Source: Perca fluviatilis (lineage: Eukaryota > Chordata > Actinopteri > Perciformes > Percidae). From it: a stretch of DNA of 64,000 bases. Shown in pieces: positions 1-64,000 of the stretch. The stretch is from the NCBI RefSeq assembly GCF_010015445.1, contig NC_053114.1, forward strand, positions 26,865,579-26,929,578, given 5' to 3'. Below the pieces are notes generated by a model. The model was not told the DNA's origin, ran no database searches, and saw only the letters and a list, made by a program, of their open reading frames with translations. A program made the translations under genes and the position numbers. Each line of letters begins with the position of its first letter. Within the stretch, counting starts at the first letter, position 1.

Positions 1-24236
<24,236 letters not shown>

Positions 24237-25680
24237 GAGCTGCCGGTTTACAGCTCGAGGATGAGAGCCTGCTGCGTCCTCGCTGATCCTCTCAGAGGAC
24301 GGGATGGAGGTTACAGTCAGAGAGAGAAGCACTGTGAGAGTCCTCAAGGAGAGAAACTCACACTTCCTCCACTGCTGCCTTGTAGTGAATGAATGTAACT
24401 CGGTTACACCACAAGACCAAAAGACCGTCAGGCTTGAAATGAGGTTTTGCTTTAAAGACAAGAAGACTGTTTGACCCTGGGGTCTGTTTTCCTCCACAGT
24501 CCCCTTTTGAGTACTGAACAAAACTATTTATTGTATTTATAGCTTTCTGTGTTCTTCTTACTGTCATTTATCTCTTGCTGAGGATTTGAGCTCAACCGTT
24601 TTTGAAGCATTGGAATGAGGTATGCTTAATCTGTGGGACCAGGCTGTGATTTTTATTTTCAAATGAAGGTTTTATTGCTGAATCAAAGGTGATCGTCTCA
24701 GTGGCACAACTGAAGCGACTGCTGCTTTACCAGGAATATTTATTATGTTGCAAAACTGTAACTACTTACAGGGAACGGCATTTCAGTAAATCATCACACT
24801 GGGATTTTTAATGATTTTAAATACCAAAGCAATTAAAATTTTAATAGATCTGTTCCACATGTGCAAAACAAAATTCAATGCAGTCAAGTGGTGAATCACC
24901 TGGAGAATTATTGTAATCTTTAATTTGTTGTTGTTTTTGTTTTCCTATCACACCAGTATATTTTAGACACAGAGTAGAGGCCATGTATATTGTAACCTAA
25001 GCATGTTGTCTGTGGTGTATTAGCACTTTATTGGTACAGGTACTACCTTGGACACAGACATCTTCACTCGTCCATTCGGTAAGTGAAGTTTATAAAAGAC
25101 AGGTCGCAAAGCGAGCTGTAAGCTGACTTACGGAGGAGTATCATTTGTTTACATTAAATGATAAAACAGGCATTTTAGATCTGATTCTGTATATGTGTTC
25201 ATATTTTAGGAGTACGCCTGTTATTGGTTAGAATTTAAATTAATGTTTTTGTATTTTTTCTGAAGGATCTCTCTGCTTTTGATACTCACAGGGCTGCTGT
25301 ATTTCCAGTTCACAGCTTCCCAGCTACACATAGATAATAATGGTTATCACGGATTAGGGTGAATGGATTTTTGTTTGTGCAAAAGTTGTTTTAGGTGAAA
25401 GAATTTTGTTGACATTTTCCCGTAGCACTACAAAGAATTCCTTTTGCTTCTGCAAATCTTTTGCATTGCTGTTGCATTACTTACACATTCCTTAGTATAC
25501 ATAATTTTTCAATGAAGTAACCACATTATGCTCTAGTCAGTAAAAGAACAGCTGGGATTTTTGTCATAGATCTTGTGCATCATCAAATACTGTATGGTTT
25601 GATCTTGGATGGTTGACAACATCCTTGTGCAATACAAAACAATAGCTGAGTCTTTTAATAAAGCATGTAATATTGTACAT
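24237..25680 (+). other. myo1e: myo1e 3'UTR (inferred extent)
   Basis: About 1.4 kb of AT-rich, non-coding sequence follows the TAG and runs to the first well-formed poly(A) signal. No transposon was recognised in it. The extent is inferred from the signal only. Confidence 0.6.
25657..25662 (+). terminator. myo1e: Candidate myo1e poly(A) signal AATAAA
   Basis: A canonical AATAAA followed within 40 bases by T/GT-rich sequence, as expected for a cleavage and polyadenylation site. A second AATAAA lies near 25889, so alternative ends are possible. Confidence 0.5.
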
Positions 25681-26085
25681 GTAACTGCTTTTTGTTTTAT
25701 TATCTGAGAGCACATTACAGCACATGAACAGTGAGGATCAATCAGATGTTTGTTTATTACCATATTTATCTGGACTGCAGTCCCAAGATTTTAGAAATAC
25801 TGAGATCATTAGTTCGTTAGGCTACTCCAACAGACCAGACCCCACTAAATAATCTGTCGGGTTTTTGCTTGGCTGTTTTTTCACATTTAATAAATTAATT
25901 TAACTGTTCAGATATATAGTTTTTGGTGAATGTAATTGTTTATATAGAAGCATGTTTCCTTACATGATTGGTCTGAAAATCTTTACCTTCTTACATACTT
26001 TTTTTTTTTTTTAAGTGCCAAATTGTATTTTTTTTATAATGTATACATTTCATCAATTTTTTTTTTAACTAAAATGTACAAATTT

Positions 26086-26146
26086 AAGAACAGTATAAAT
26101 TGAAATTGTATCAGGCAAAATCATGACAGAATACATTTTATCTAAC
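26086..26146. repeat. 61-bp sequence, inverted partner at 27471-27532
   Basis: Starts AAGAACAGTATAAATTGAAA. Its reverse complement recurs 1.3 kb downstream with a single 1-base length difference. Confidence 0.9.
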
Positions 26147-26179
26147 TTTATGTGACACTTTGCACTAAGATGATAGTTG

Positions 26180-26779
26180 CTGCGTTCATGCCACCTCGGA
26201 ATAACCGGCACCGCCCCCCGGTTACGTTGTTTTTCCGACTGGCAGCGTTCACATGGTCGGGATGCGTGTTCTTCTTCTTCTGTTATATTGGCGTTTGGCA
26301 TAACAACTTTTTGCATGACTGCCACCAACGGTTGGCCGTAGCCGAGAGCATCAGGTGTGTGAAAACATGGAGGCCACAATAACAAAAGATTTGCTGCTGT
26401 TTTCTTATACGAGCATCCAAACAGCACATCGCCAAGTGTTTGTTTGTGTTATCTGGAGGACAACGAACGGGAAAAGACACGGATAATGTGTTGTTGTTTT
26501 TTATACATAGGCCTATTTATGAATAATTTTAAACATATTATGTCTGTGTATGTTTCTTGGCAGAGGCATTTGTCCACAATAAACAGTTTATTGTCATTAA
26601 AATATGTTCAGTGAACCAAAGTCGCCTCCATCAAACGTCAGTTGTCAACAACGCGTCACCAACTGGGAAACTCGGTTATCAAAATCCAGCCAGTTTCCCA
26701 CCTCTGATTCCCACAGGACGTTACGTGAATGGTGACGTTTTCACTCGGAAAAACGTTTTTCCGATGTCCATGAACGCAC
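26180..26779. mobile_element. MITE with TGCGTTCATG inverted ends
   Basis: Ends CTGCGTTCATGCCACCTCGG and CCGATGTCCATGAACGCACG are imperfect inverted repeats around about 600 bases. The TGCGTTCATG family is common in teleost genomes. Noncoding. Confidence 0.6.
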
Positions 26780-26813
26780 GGAAAGGCTTTTTTGTTCTCC
26801 AGTGAACACAAGC

Positions 26814-26976
26814 AGACCTTTTTCATGGACGCATTTTGACATGCCACGGCAGAAAAGCACAGGTGTAAATAATCAAATGAACTGACGCCTGTCTCACTGT
26901 CATGAGCCATCATTAATTTTAGTAACACCTGTGCTTTACCTGATATGACAAGTCAGACTCTGTTGTAAAAAGGTAC
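26814..26976. mobile_element. MITE family TAGACCTTTTTCAC, diverged copy 2
   Basis: CAGACCTTTTTCATGGACGC at left and TGTTGTAAAAAGGTACA at right, with GCAGAAAAGCACAGGTG and CACCTGTGCTTTACC as internal inverted arms. It is a diverged, shorter relative of copies 1, 3 and 4. Confidence 0.6.
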
Positions 26977-27163
26977 AATAGACCTTTTTCACAGCAGACA
27001 TTTTTGACTTGTCGTAGTAGGAAAAGCACAGCTGAAATTGATAACCTTAACGATGGCTCAATTCCATCTAGCGTCCCAGTGAGCTATTTCAGTGAGTCAG
27101 CATGCACAATACCATGGCCTCTCCTAAGTGGAATGCAGCCATCATTAATGGTTTTGAATACAC

Positions 27164-27414
<251 letters not shown>

Positions 27415-27470
27415 TTTTGAATACACCTGTGCTTTTCCTACTATGACATGTCAACATGTCTTAGTGAAAA

Positions 27471-27532
27471 GTTAGATAAAAATGTATTCTGTCATGATTT
27501 TGCCTGATACAATTTCAATTTATACTGTTCTT
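27471..27532. repeat. 62-bp sequence, inverted partner at 26086-26146
   Basis: Reverse complement of the 26086 sequence with one extra A. It sits between MITE copies 3 and 4. Confidence 0.9.
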
Positions 27533-27550
27533 GCCGTGGAAAATGTCTAT

Positions 27551-27781
27551 TAGACCTTTTTCACGGCAGACATGTTGACATAGTAGGAAAAGCACAGGTG
27601 TATTCAAAACCATTAATGATGGCTGCATTCCACTTAGGAGAGGTACTGGTATTGTGCATGCTGACTCACTGAAATAGCTTAATGGGACACTTGATGGATT
27701 GAGCCATCGTTAAGGTTATCAATTTCAGCTGTGCTTTTCCTACTACGACAAGTCAATAATGTATGCTGTGAAAAAGGTCTA
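27551..27781. mobile_element. MITE family TAGACCTTTTTCAC, copy 4 (intact)
   Basis: Inverted ends TAGACCTTTTTCACGGCAGA and GCTGTGAAAAAGGTCTA, 231 bases, opposite in orientation to copy 3. It supplies the empty-site version of the insertion target in copy 3. Confidence 0.8.
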
Positions 27782-28715
27782 TTGAAGCAAAAGTCATTTG
27801 GATTATTCATTTTTGGTGAGTACCTGGAGAGAAACCTTACAATTTAAAGAACAAATTATGCTGTTAAGGGCAGCACATCAGGTGGTATCCTAGACTGTAA
27901 TATACAGTCTATGGGCAGTATGTATTTGCATAGGTTCTGTTTTCTTTTATAGTTCATTCATTGTCACATCATTGGTGGTGTATGGTCACCTTGTGGTGGC
28001 AGCAGGTACTGCACTTGATCTTGATTTTACTTTGATGCTTTAAACTTCAGGTTTCCCTTGAATTCCTCACTCTGTGTTTAGGTATTCTCTTTGAACACCA
28101 GAGTTGGACTGTGAACACAACCTTTATTTCGTTACAGAAAACTGACCTCATTGGGCTTCAAAGTCTCCAATGTCCAGTGATTAAAATTGCCAGATTAAAT
28201 GAAACGTTTGAGCAGTTCTTTTTTACCTTAACTATATTTTAGACCATCATTCAGTTTTGTTGTGGTTACATATTGTATGTTATGAGCCATACTGTTCTAA
28301 AGTACAGTGGGTGAATATTTCTCTGTTGCCTCTTCGCTCTCCCAGATTATCTCAGTACGTCGGTTACAGTGTGTGTGCGTGTGGGTTTTTTTTATGCCCT
28401 GAAAATAAAGGATTAAGATGATTTATTTAATAATTTATACAGGCTCATCTTTTAAACCTGGTTCATAATCAGGGCTTTGTTCAAACACAAATATTCTGCT
28501 ATAGGTGCTTTATCTATTGATAAGAGGGAGAAACCAATCATCAAAATAAAAGGTCAATAGGGGCACCATTTTAAAAAAAAAAGAAGAAAAAAAACCTAGA
28601 GAATGTAAATAATAATTTGAATGTACTCATTTGGTTGACATTTTGATTGTTTATGGGGAAAACAGAAAATGTATTTTTAGACTAAATTTGAGAAATCAAG
28701 AAGGGTGACAAAGGC

Positions 28716-28960
28716 AGTGGTTCCCAACATGTGGGGCATGACACCCAGAAATGGCCCCAAGATAAATCTAAGGGGTTGATGATGATTACCACAAGAGAGC
28801 AGGAAAAAAACATTTCTAATACAGTTATGCTTTTCCTCTAATCTTTATATATATTTTGTTCTAGTAAATCGCAGAATGTTTTTCTTCAGGACTCCAAATA
28901 ACACAAGAAATTAAAATTGGTTGAACTGGAAACAACTGGCAGACGATGGCAACCTGTGCT
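28716..28960. repeat. Probable hAT-type repeat (CAGTGGTTCCCAAC start)
   Basis: CAGTGGTTCCCAACATGTGG followed by a GGGGTTGATGATGATTACC-type body resembles hAT MITEs that begin CAGTGGTTCCCAACC. The right end was not found. Confidence 0.45.
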
Positions 28961-29329
28961 GAAAAGGATTGACCATGGTGATGAAAACTTGCAGTGAACT
29001 AAAAGAGGAATTTACAATCCTGTATATTTGGATAGTTTTTGTGCATTAGTGCCAACGTATGAAATTTGGCTGCCAAATCAATAAATATTTTCAACCAAAG
29101 TAAAATAAATATAAATTGGAACTGAAATTGTGTTTAACTCTAAAAATTCTTATTGCAACAAGCTTGTTTTAAAGATTACAGTATCTTTATACTCTAGATT
29201 TGGTATTTGACATACATTATCTTTTAAGACATACATTCCATGAAATGTTTCATCAAATCCAACATTTACTCAAACATCTGGTTTTCAAAGAGGACACCAA
29301 GGAAAGGACTCAATTAAGAGTTATCCAAG

Positions 29330-29709
29330 TTTATTAATATTTTTTAAAACTAATATAAATCCCACAGAATATGATCCTGGTGCCATTAAGTCAATGAATG
29401 CATGGATACCTGCTTTAAGTACTGCATTTCAACACTCCATTCAAAATATTTTTTATTTTTATTTTCCTCTTTAAATATTCATCAGAGTGGAAATACATGG
29501 CCTTAGTCATATTCACTACTATTCTCCTACCTTTTTCTCTCTTGTGCAAGTCTATGCGAGTGAGTTAGTCAACAGTATTAGTGTTTTTCTTTCTGCAGCA
29601 GCCAAAATGGACACTGCTGCTCAACTACAGAGAGACAAAAGGGAGGGTGGATAAAATGGTATGAAGTGTGAGAACAAACAGTAAATATTGAGCTGTGTAT
29701 TTCCCTCTG

Positions 29710-29744
<35 letters not shown>

Positions 29745-30735
29745 GAGGAGTTAAACGCCACTGCCGGTATCAAATTGACAAAATGATCCCAGGTTGCAGG
29801 CTCACGTGAAATGTCTTACACACATGTAGACCTGAGATCATCTTACAGAAACCAGGTTAACCAGCACAGGCCCATCTGCAGGGAGGAACCCCCCCCCCAA
29901 CAAAATGAAGAAAAGATTCACAGCAGGTCCCAACAATCGCTCAGTTTAGAAAGAACAGTCAAGAGAGGGATGTGACATTCTTTTTTCTTGTTCTCTAAAA
30001 TACATCAGATGATGGTGCTAACGGTGTTTTTAGTCAAATGAAGGTGCTGGAGGGAGGTGTAATCGTAGCAAAGCATGTGCATATTCTGGGAGGTGAGGTG
30101 AACATTGGAGTTTATTTCCACTCTAGAAATACTGGGTGTGCACTAATACAGCAGCTGATCTGTTAACATATTTCCCTAGTTAGGAATGTCTTGATTTACT
30201 TAAAAAACATATTTCACTAACAATCCACATCTTCTAAACAAACTAATCAATACAATGATTGGTAAAATGAATCCTGCAATGTTTTTTTTTTTTAAACTGG
30301 AGGGTGACATTCTAGTAAAGCAAGGCATTAGGTTTACAGAAATGCATCTTTACTAGAGCAGCTATCCTCACCTGCGAGTTGTTAGGCTATGTTAAGCCCA
30401 CGTTATATGTGCAAAGAAATGCATTGCAAGGAAACATGCAGAGAAACAAAACAAAAAAATGACACTTGAGGAAACAATCAAAAGCTACATAAAAGCTTTA
30501 TAAATACAATAAAATCTTAAACCCTTAATGGAGAATTCTAGCCGTTGTAGTAATGTGCGATAGCTGGCACTCTAGGCTCAATGCTTTTTTGTCAGGTGTT
30601 TTTTTTATTTTCTCAAAGTAGAGCTGCGCAGGTAATTCATGCCATCTTTGGTTGACTGCAGTACTGAAGAGAAAATGAATATGATCTCAAAATAAATTTT
30701 CAACAAAAGGGGTTGTTTAAAAAAAAAAAACAGCA
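29330..30735 (-). other. rnf111: rnf111 3'UTR (inferred maximum extent)
   Basis: Non-coding, AT-rich sequence downstream of the TGA. Minus-strand AATAAA signals occur at 30604-30609 (very short UTR) and 29330-29335 (1.4 kb UTR); the longer one is closer to the size usual for this gene, so the extent is a guess. It would contain the CA repeat at 29711 and the 127-bp segment shared with the 27.2 kb insertion. Confidence 0.4.
29584..29742. repeat. 127-bp segment plus (CA)n, second copy of the 27.2 kb insert
   Basis: From TTTTCTTTCTGCAGCAGCC to CCCTCTGAAC it is identical to the 27.2 kb insert and is likewise followed by CA repeats (29711-29741). No target-site duplication was seen around this copy, so it may be the source or an older insertion. 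Confidence 0.85.
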
Positions 30736-59365
<28,630 letters not shown>

Positions 59366-59381
59366 GGCGGCAGGTCCGTCC

Positions 59382-59438
59382 TCAGAGGGCAAACAGCAAG
59401 TGCACTCGCATCAGTTCCTAGGCATCTATCCGCTGCAT
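59382..59438 (-). promoter_or_regulatory. rnf111: Three overlapping short uORFs in rnf111 leader
   Basis: On the minus strand, ATG at 59438 opens a 6-codon frame (stop 59418), ATG at 59425 a 4-codon frame (stop 59411) and ATG at 59411 a 9-codon frame (stop 59382). Each starts before or within the previous stop. All end 16 or more bases before the main ATG at 59365, so they are potential translational regulators. Confidence 0.6.
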
Positions 59439-59448
59439 CTCACAAAAC

Positions 59449-62400
59449 CTGAAAAAAAGAAGAAAGGAAAAGAGTTACAGGTGCACAAGCGGCTTTGTGC
59501 TGCATGATCGCAAAAGGACAGATCATTATGTCCGTGACAGGATTAAGACCCTTCAAGGTTTCTGGAAAATAAAGACCAATTTCACAACCAACAATAAAAA
59601 GCAAAACATCACATCTAAATTTGAGTCTGACCAGTGAGCTAAAAATGTTCTATGCTCTCAGTCATCCACGAAATGCATAGCTAAAATAAAATGTTAGGTT
59701 AATAAATTAAAAGCAAGCAACACAATCCGATTAGATCTGTTTGATCAGAGGACACAGCTAGTTAGGTGCTTCAATGTTATAAATATGACTTAATCTTAAA
59801 ATGATGGACTTCTAATAATACTACCTATCCCTTCGGTACCAATTACAAGGACTTTTAAAAGGTTGCAAGGGAAGTGAATAAAAATAGAAAAGCCAATGCA
59901 AAAGCTAGGTAAAAAGAAATATAAAAAAATGCACGGAGCATAAAAGAGAGGCAAAAATCTGTTAATTGATTACAGAAAAACAAAATGTGTAATCTATCTT
60001 AAATGTTTTCCATGATGCAGGCCTTATGATAATTTTAGTTCTCATTATGCTATCTTCAATGAATTGTTCAACATTATAGCTTATAGCAGACTTGCTTTTA
60101 ACTAAAAATGTTATTACAGATTATTTCCAAGCATTTCACTGATAAATCAACAGCACACAGGCCTAAAAACAAACATTAATATGCCCATGACAATACTTCA
60201 TGGTGTTCAATGCGAGGCAATACATTCATTCATTCTGTTTTTAGTACAAATTAAGGCAGCAGGACCCAAGGCTGCTGATTGAAGATGAAAATAAATACCC
60301 AGAGGCTGACTCAAAAGTATTGGCTGAGTCAATACTGATGTGTTTGCTTTATTGTTGATTGCAGGCAATGCATCAATCAGATTAAATGAAATGGGATTCT
60401 GTCTATGTTTGTGTATACCAACAAATAACTCCCAAGAGAAAGTGACTCTTTAGGTATGTTGCAGTGGAAATATTTTCACAGCGGTGTAAGGTCTCCCAGA
60501 GCAACGCCAAATTCCAGCATAGCTAAAATGCAGGCTACTTCGTGAATACAATAAAAAAATGTGTGTCTCTGTTAAGAGTCACTCCATGTGTATTTTCATA
60601 TGGCACGTGGCTTACTACACCCTCAGCCAGCCAACTGTGGTGTTAGCATTGACAAGGATTACAATTCTGGGGAACAAGTGTTTTCAAATTGGCAAGAAAG
60701 AAAAAAGTATCTATGCCTGAGCTGTCAAACTTGAAAGCTCCTTTTAATGCAATGAATAAATGTAATATACCGTATTACTGATTGCTTCTTTTAGGAAAAC
60801 TGTGATAGTTTAGGGGTATGTACTCCTCCTCACAGATATTCTGATGTAAAGTATGTAGTTTTCTTGCAATATATCACATATTCAATATCACCCGACCAAG
60901 TTCAGGCTTTATATAGCTAACACTTATCCATTAATACTTTGATTTGCCCCAATACCGATCCAGATCAGTTTGAACATCCCGGGTGTGTATCTTAGGCAAA
61001 AGCATGCACACGCACAGACACAGACACACACATACACATAAAGAATATATTCCAAAAAATTCCAAAGCAGAAAATTGATTAAATATGATCACTCCTTAAT
61101 CACAAAGGGTGTTGCATATCTGCAGTGATGTTGACTGATGAACTGTATTTTAACATTAGGGACAGTGTGAAGAAAATTGCAGGCTTATGCACTATAAGCA
61201 ATTGGTGATATCACCCACAGCAACAAGCCAACCACACTTCTTGATATGATGTAATCAGAAAACAAAATCATGGAGCTACTATTTCAGCAAGTGATTAAGG
61301 AACATATTGTACTGATCCGGTCTATGAGGCCATCTGGAAGTACAAGTGATGTTACACAACGCAAGAAAATTAAACAAATGCTTTGCTAGTGCCATCCGCA
61401 TTGTTTGCTGGGACTACACAATTCACAACATTAAGAAATGTAGATGTCTTGAGTCGGTCAACAGCCCTATGTAATTTTATCTTCAACATCTTAAACATCC
61501 AACTACCTTGTTTAAGACATTGTAAGAAATATTATCGTGGGACAGTTGTTAGCAAATTCAAGAGTCATCTAGACTTTTTAAGAGGACGCAGCTACAAAAA
61601 AACTTCTATAGAGTTTACTTTCCATCTCTCTGGCACCAGTCTCAGCAAAAATGTAACACCACAGCATTCCTGGTAGGGTTTGCTGCAGGGTATTTGTATT
61701 GGACTGCATTAGATTGTACAGGTGTTCATGATGTTCCTGTGAGTTGCACTGCATTAGATAGTCGGCTACAGACTCTAAGCAATGTCAGTTCATTATTCAT
61801 TCACAACTCATTTCATAGAAACATATTAGTTGTCACTTGACCCGAGGCTGCAACTTTTGTAAAATAGGGCTGATGAGGTTGACGGTGCACAGCGCTCTTT
61901 CTGCTTTTATATACAACTCGCTGATAAGTGAGAGTCCTTCGGATGCCACAGAGTGAGCTGCTCAATGACATGCATGAATTCAGGGGCCTCAGAGGACAGC
62001 CCTGAATGAAAAACCCCCCATGCACTAAGGCTGAATGATTTAAATTTCTCATAAAGAGGCCCAAATAACGATACGTAAGATATACTGCATATAATGTCTA
62101 ATGAATCAGTCGCAGCTACTTGCTACCAGAAAATGTATGGTGTAACAGAAATGGCAACAGTAAACCAATTCAAGATGTACGGCTGAGACAGGACTGCTGA
62201 GCTGCTGCTAACGATACCCACGGTGCTTTCTGTCTGTGAAACGACTACCAACCACTCCGACTAGGCAAGCAAAAACAGAGCTACATAGATGTATTTAGCT
62301 TGACAGAATCGAGCCTGAAACTGGGGCTAAGATTAGTTTTATAGGGCTTAATAATTACAATAGGCTCGGCTGCTATCTGTCTGTCTGTATCCCACAAACG

Positions 62401-62597
62401 CTTCTGAAGTGACTGGGGCCATATAAACTCGAGTTAATAGAGAATAATTAAAATATGAATATCTAACGTTAGTAACTTATGTTGAGATTATTACAATAAC
62501 GAATCGAGAGGAACCAAAGTGGACAGCTAACCACCTAGCCTGACACATAGTTAACGTCAACTTACTCCAGACAGAAGACAACAAAGACAACACGTAC
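59449..62597 (-). other. rnf111 5' intron, no recognised element
   Basis: About 3.1 kb of AT-rich sequence between the leader exon and first coding exon. Short CA-rich stretch at 61000-61040; otherwise nothing supported. Confidence 0.5.
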
Positions 62598-62660
62598 CTG
62601 GGTCTAAGTCCTTTTTTCAAAATGTGTCACCGTCTTTTTTGCAACATGTGAAGTTAAATC
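62598..62660 (-). other. rnf111: rnf111 5' noncoding exon (inferred)
   Basis: On the minus strand a TTTCCTACAG acceptor and a CAG/GTACGTG donor bracket 63 bases. It is the best-formed exon upstream of the first coding exon and probably carries 5' leader. No transcript evidence was available. Confidence 0.5.
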
Positions 62661-62699
62661 CTGTAGGAAAGAATGACAAGCGTTGAAAACGAGCATATA

Positions 62700-63250
62700 T
62701 CTAAATGTTAACCCTAACAGCAACTAGGCAGGCCTACATAGAAATCGCGATCCGAGGACGTTAGCGGCTGGGATTGTGAAATTGACAACACAGTCCCGAG
62801 CTGAGCCGAGAAGCAAAATCGAAGGCAATGGGCCCTGGATGGCTACGAGCTAAGCTAACGTAAAGGCTAGTTCCACTTCACTCAGCAAATACCCGATTAT
62901 ACTCAGCCATTTTAACTCGCAAATGAATCATATCGAATCTTAAAATGTAGTACGACCTATCTAATATGTTTCTGTTTGACAAAATACAAATGTCTCACTA
63001 TAAGCCCTCGACGAAGTTGCCATTCCTCCCTTTCGATGCATCCACTCTTGTTTACCCAGCAGGTCGTCTGTTCGCTGGCTACGGATACAACAGTCGTTGC
63101 CCTCATTGCCGCATGGGGGCGCCAGATCCTGGCCAGCCGTCAGCTACTTTACGACACTTTGCGACTGCTTGATTTAATCCCTTTCAAAATATAACGTGTA
63201 GATAAAAATACTCTCGAGAGGACACTCTCTCCTCGCCCCGTTTCGTTCCA
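62700..63250 (-). promoter_or_regulatory. rnf111: Probable rnf111 promoter and first exon region (CpG-containing)
   Basis: CpG dinucleotides are frequent here, clearly more so than in the surrounding AT-rich sequence, as in a vertebrate promoter. Upstream of the leader exon at 62598-62660, a minus-strand GTAAAC donor at about 63055 could end a first noncoding exon. No TATA box or start site could be fixed. Confidence 0.4.
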
Positions 63251-64000
63251 CAAAAGAGCATGAGAACCTCTGTGTAATAATAGAAATGTACGCTCATGTA
63301 CAAGATGATATAAGAAGTTCATGCATTGGTTTGCATATCGCCTTCCTAAATCCTCGATTACAAATACTGGCGCGCCCACTAACGGATATAAATTGGAGAT
63401 GTCGAAACGAAATTAAAGCCATACATTTTTTTTTATCACGGGCTCTAGTTTTATTTTATTATTATATATATATTACTTTATTTACATTTAATTATGTTTA
63501 TATTTTAGCCCTATAATTCAACTGATTAACATATAATTATATAATTCACAAACCCATACACTGACCTTTTTCACTACCGCGAATGCAAAACTAATATTTA
63601 AATTGAACATCCTAGACCATAAACGCAATTGACAGGGTGGATTTCCCCCCTATTTATGATGAATACATAGTCTTTACAATGTTAGTGAATAACATGAAGC
63701 CACGTCTACTTGTGACCCTTTTGTGCAGCTCAATCAGAGGGCGGGTTTCCCTTCACAGTTTAATTTGAATATTTGTTAGATGGCTGAAGAGGTAAATTGT
63801 GCAGAATTTCATGAGAAAATGGCATAAAATGCCAGAAAATATCCATAATTTAAAATGGAATACATTTCTTATCCCAGTAGGCCTAGTTATCTTGTGACCC
63901 TTTGTAGGCCTACATGCATGTGCTGACTGATGGAATTGAAATGTAGAGAAATATGACATCCAATTCGCACATGAACATTAACAGAGATAAACCTGATCAC
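63251..64000. other. Upstream flank of rnf111, no recognised element
   Basis: AT-rich sequence with no coding, RNA or transposon signal that I can support. Confidence 0.5.

Overview
This window is intron-rich, AT-rich vertebrate DNA packed with short DNA transposons, tRNA-derived SINEs and CA/GT microsatellites. Gene content, exon structure and repeat families point to a ray-finned fish, most likely a percomorph teleost. Everything here was read by eye; no alignment or search was run. Human reference sequences are compared from memory and marked as such.

Two genes lie tail to tail. From 1 to about 25.7 kb on the plus strand is the 3' three quarters of myo1e (long-tailed class I myosin). Twenty-two exons are visible: the rest of the motor domain, one IQ motif, the TH1 membrane-binding domain, a Pro/Gly/basic TH2 region and a C-terminal SH3 domain ending at 24236. 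The 5' end of the gene lies outside the window. From about 63 kb down to about 29.3-30.7 kb on the minus strand is rnf111 (Arkadia). This is a SUMO-targeted RING-H2 ubiquitin ligase of TGF-beta/Nodal signalling, and its whole coding sequence is here: 13 coding exons joining in frame to 998 codons, plus at least one 5' noncoding exon and a CpG-containing probable promoter. All exon junctions of both genes keep frame with canonical GT-AG introns.

Layout: 1-24.2 kb myo1e exons with introns holding hAT-like, foldback and other MITEs and a SINE; 24.2-25.7 kb myo1e 3'UTR; 25.7-29.3 kb intergenic, almost wholly MITE copies and a recent-looking insertion ending in a CA microsatellite; 29.3-36.4 kb rnf111 3' exons (RING, NRG-TIER region); 36.4-43.4 kb central His/Pro/Ser-rich exons, with a Harbinger element, an L1 fragment and a Tc1-type MITE in the introns; 43.6-45.2 kb a nearly intact Tc1-like transposon with one nonsense codon; 45.3-58.5 kb long introns around the SIM-coding exon 4; 58.5-59.4 kb the large first coding exon; 59.4-63.2 kb 5' intron, leader exon and promoter; 63.2-64 kb nothing recognised.

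The two genes act in unrelated processes (actin-membrane tension and endocytosis versus ubiquitin-dependent TGF-beta signalling). I recall them as near neighbours in mammals (MYO1E-CCNB2-RNF111), so the window looks like conserved synteny with the cyclin B2 gene missing from between them. I found no previously undescribed biological system. The most interesting signals are a perfect 42-bp hairpin in a myo1e intron, a short inserted sequence with a CA tail, 14-bp target-site duplication and local empty site, a GT microsatellite forming a myo1e splice donor, and a chain of three overlapping uORFs in the rnf111 leader.
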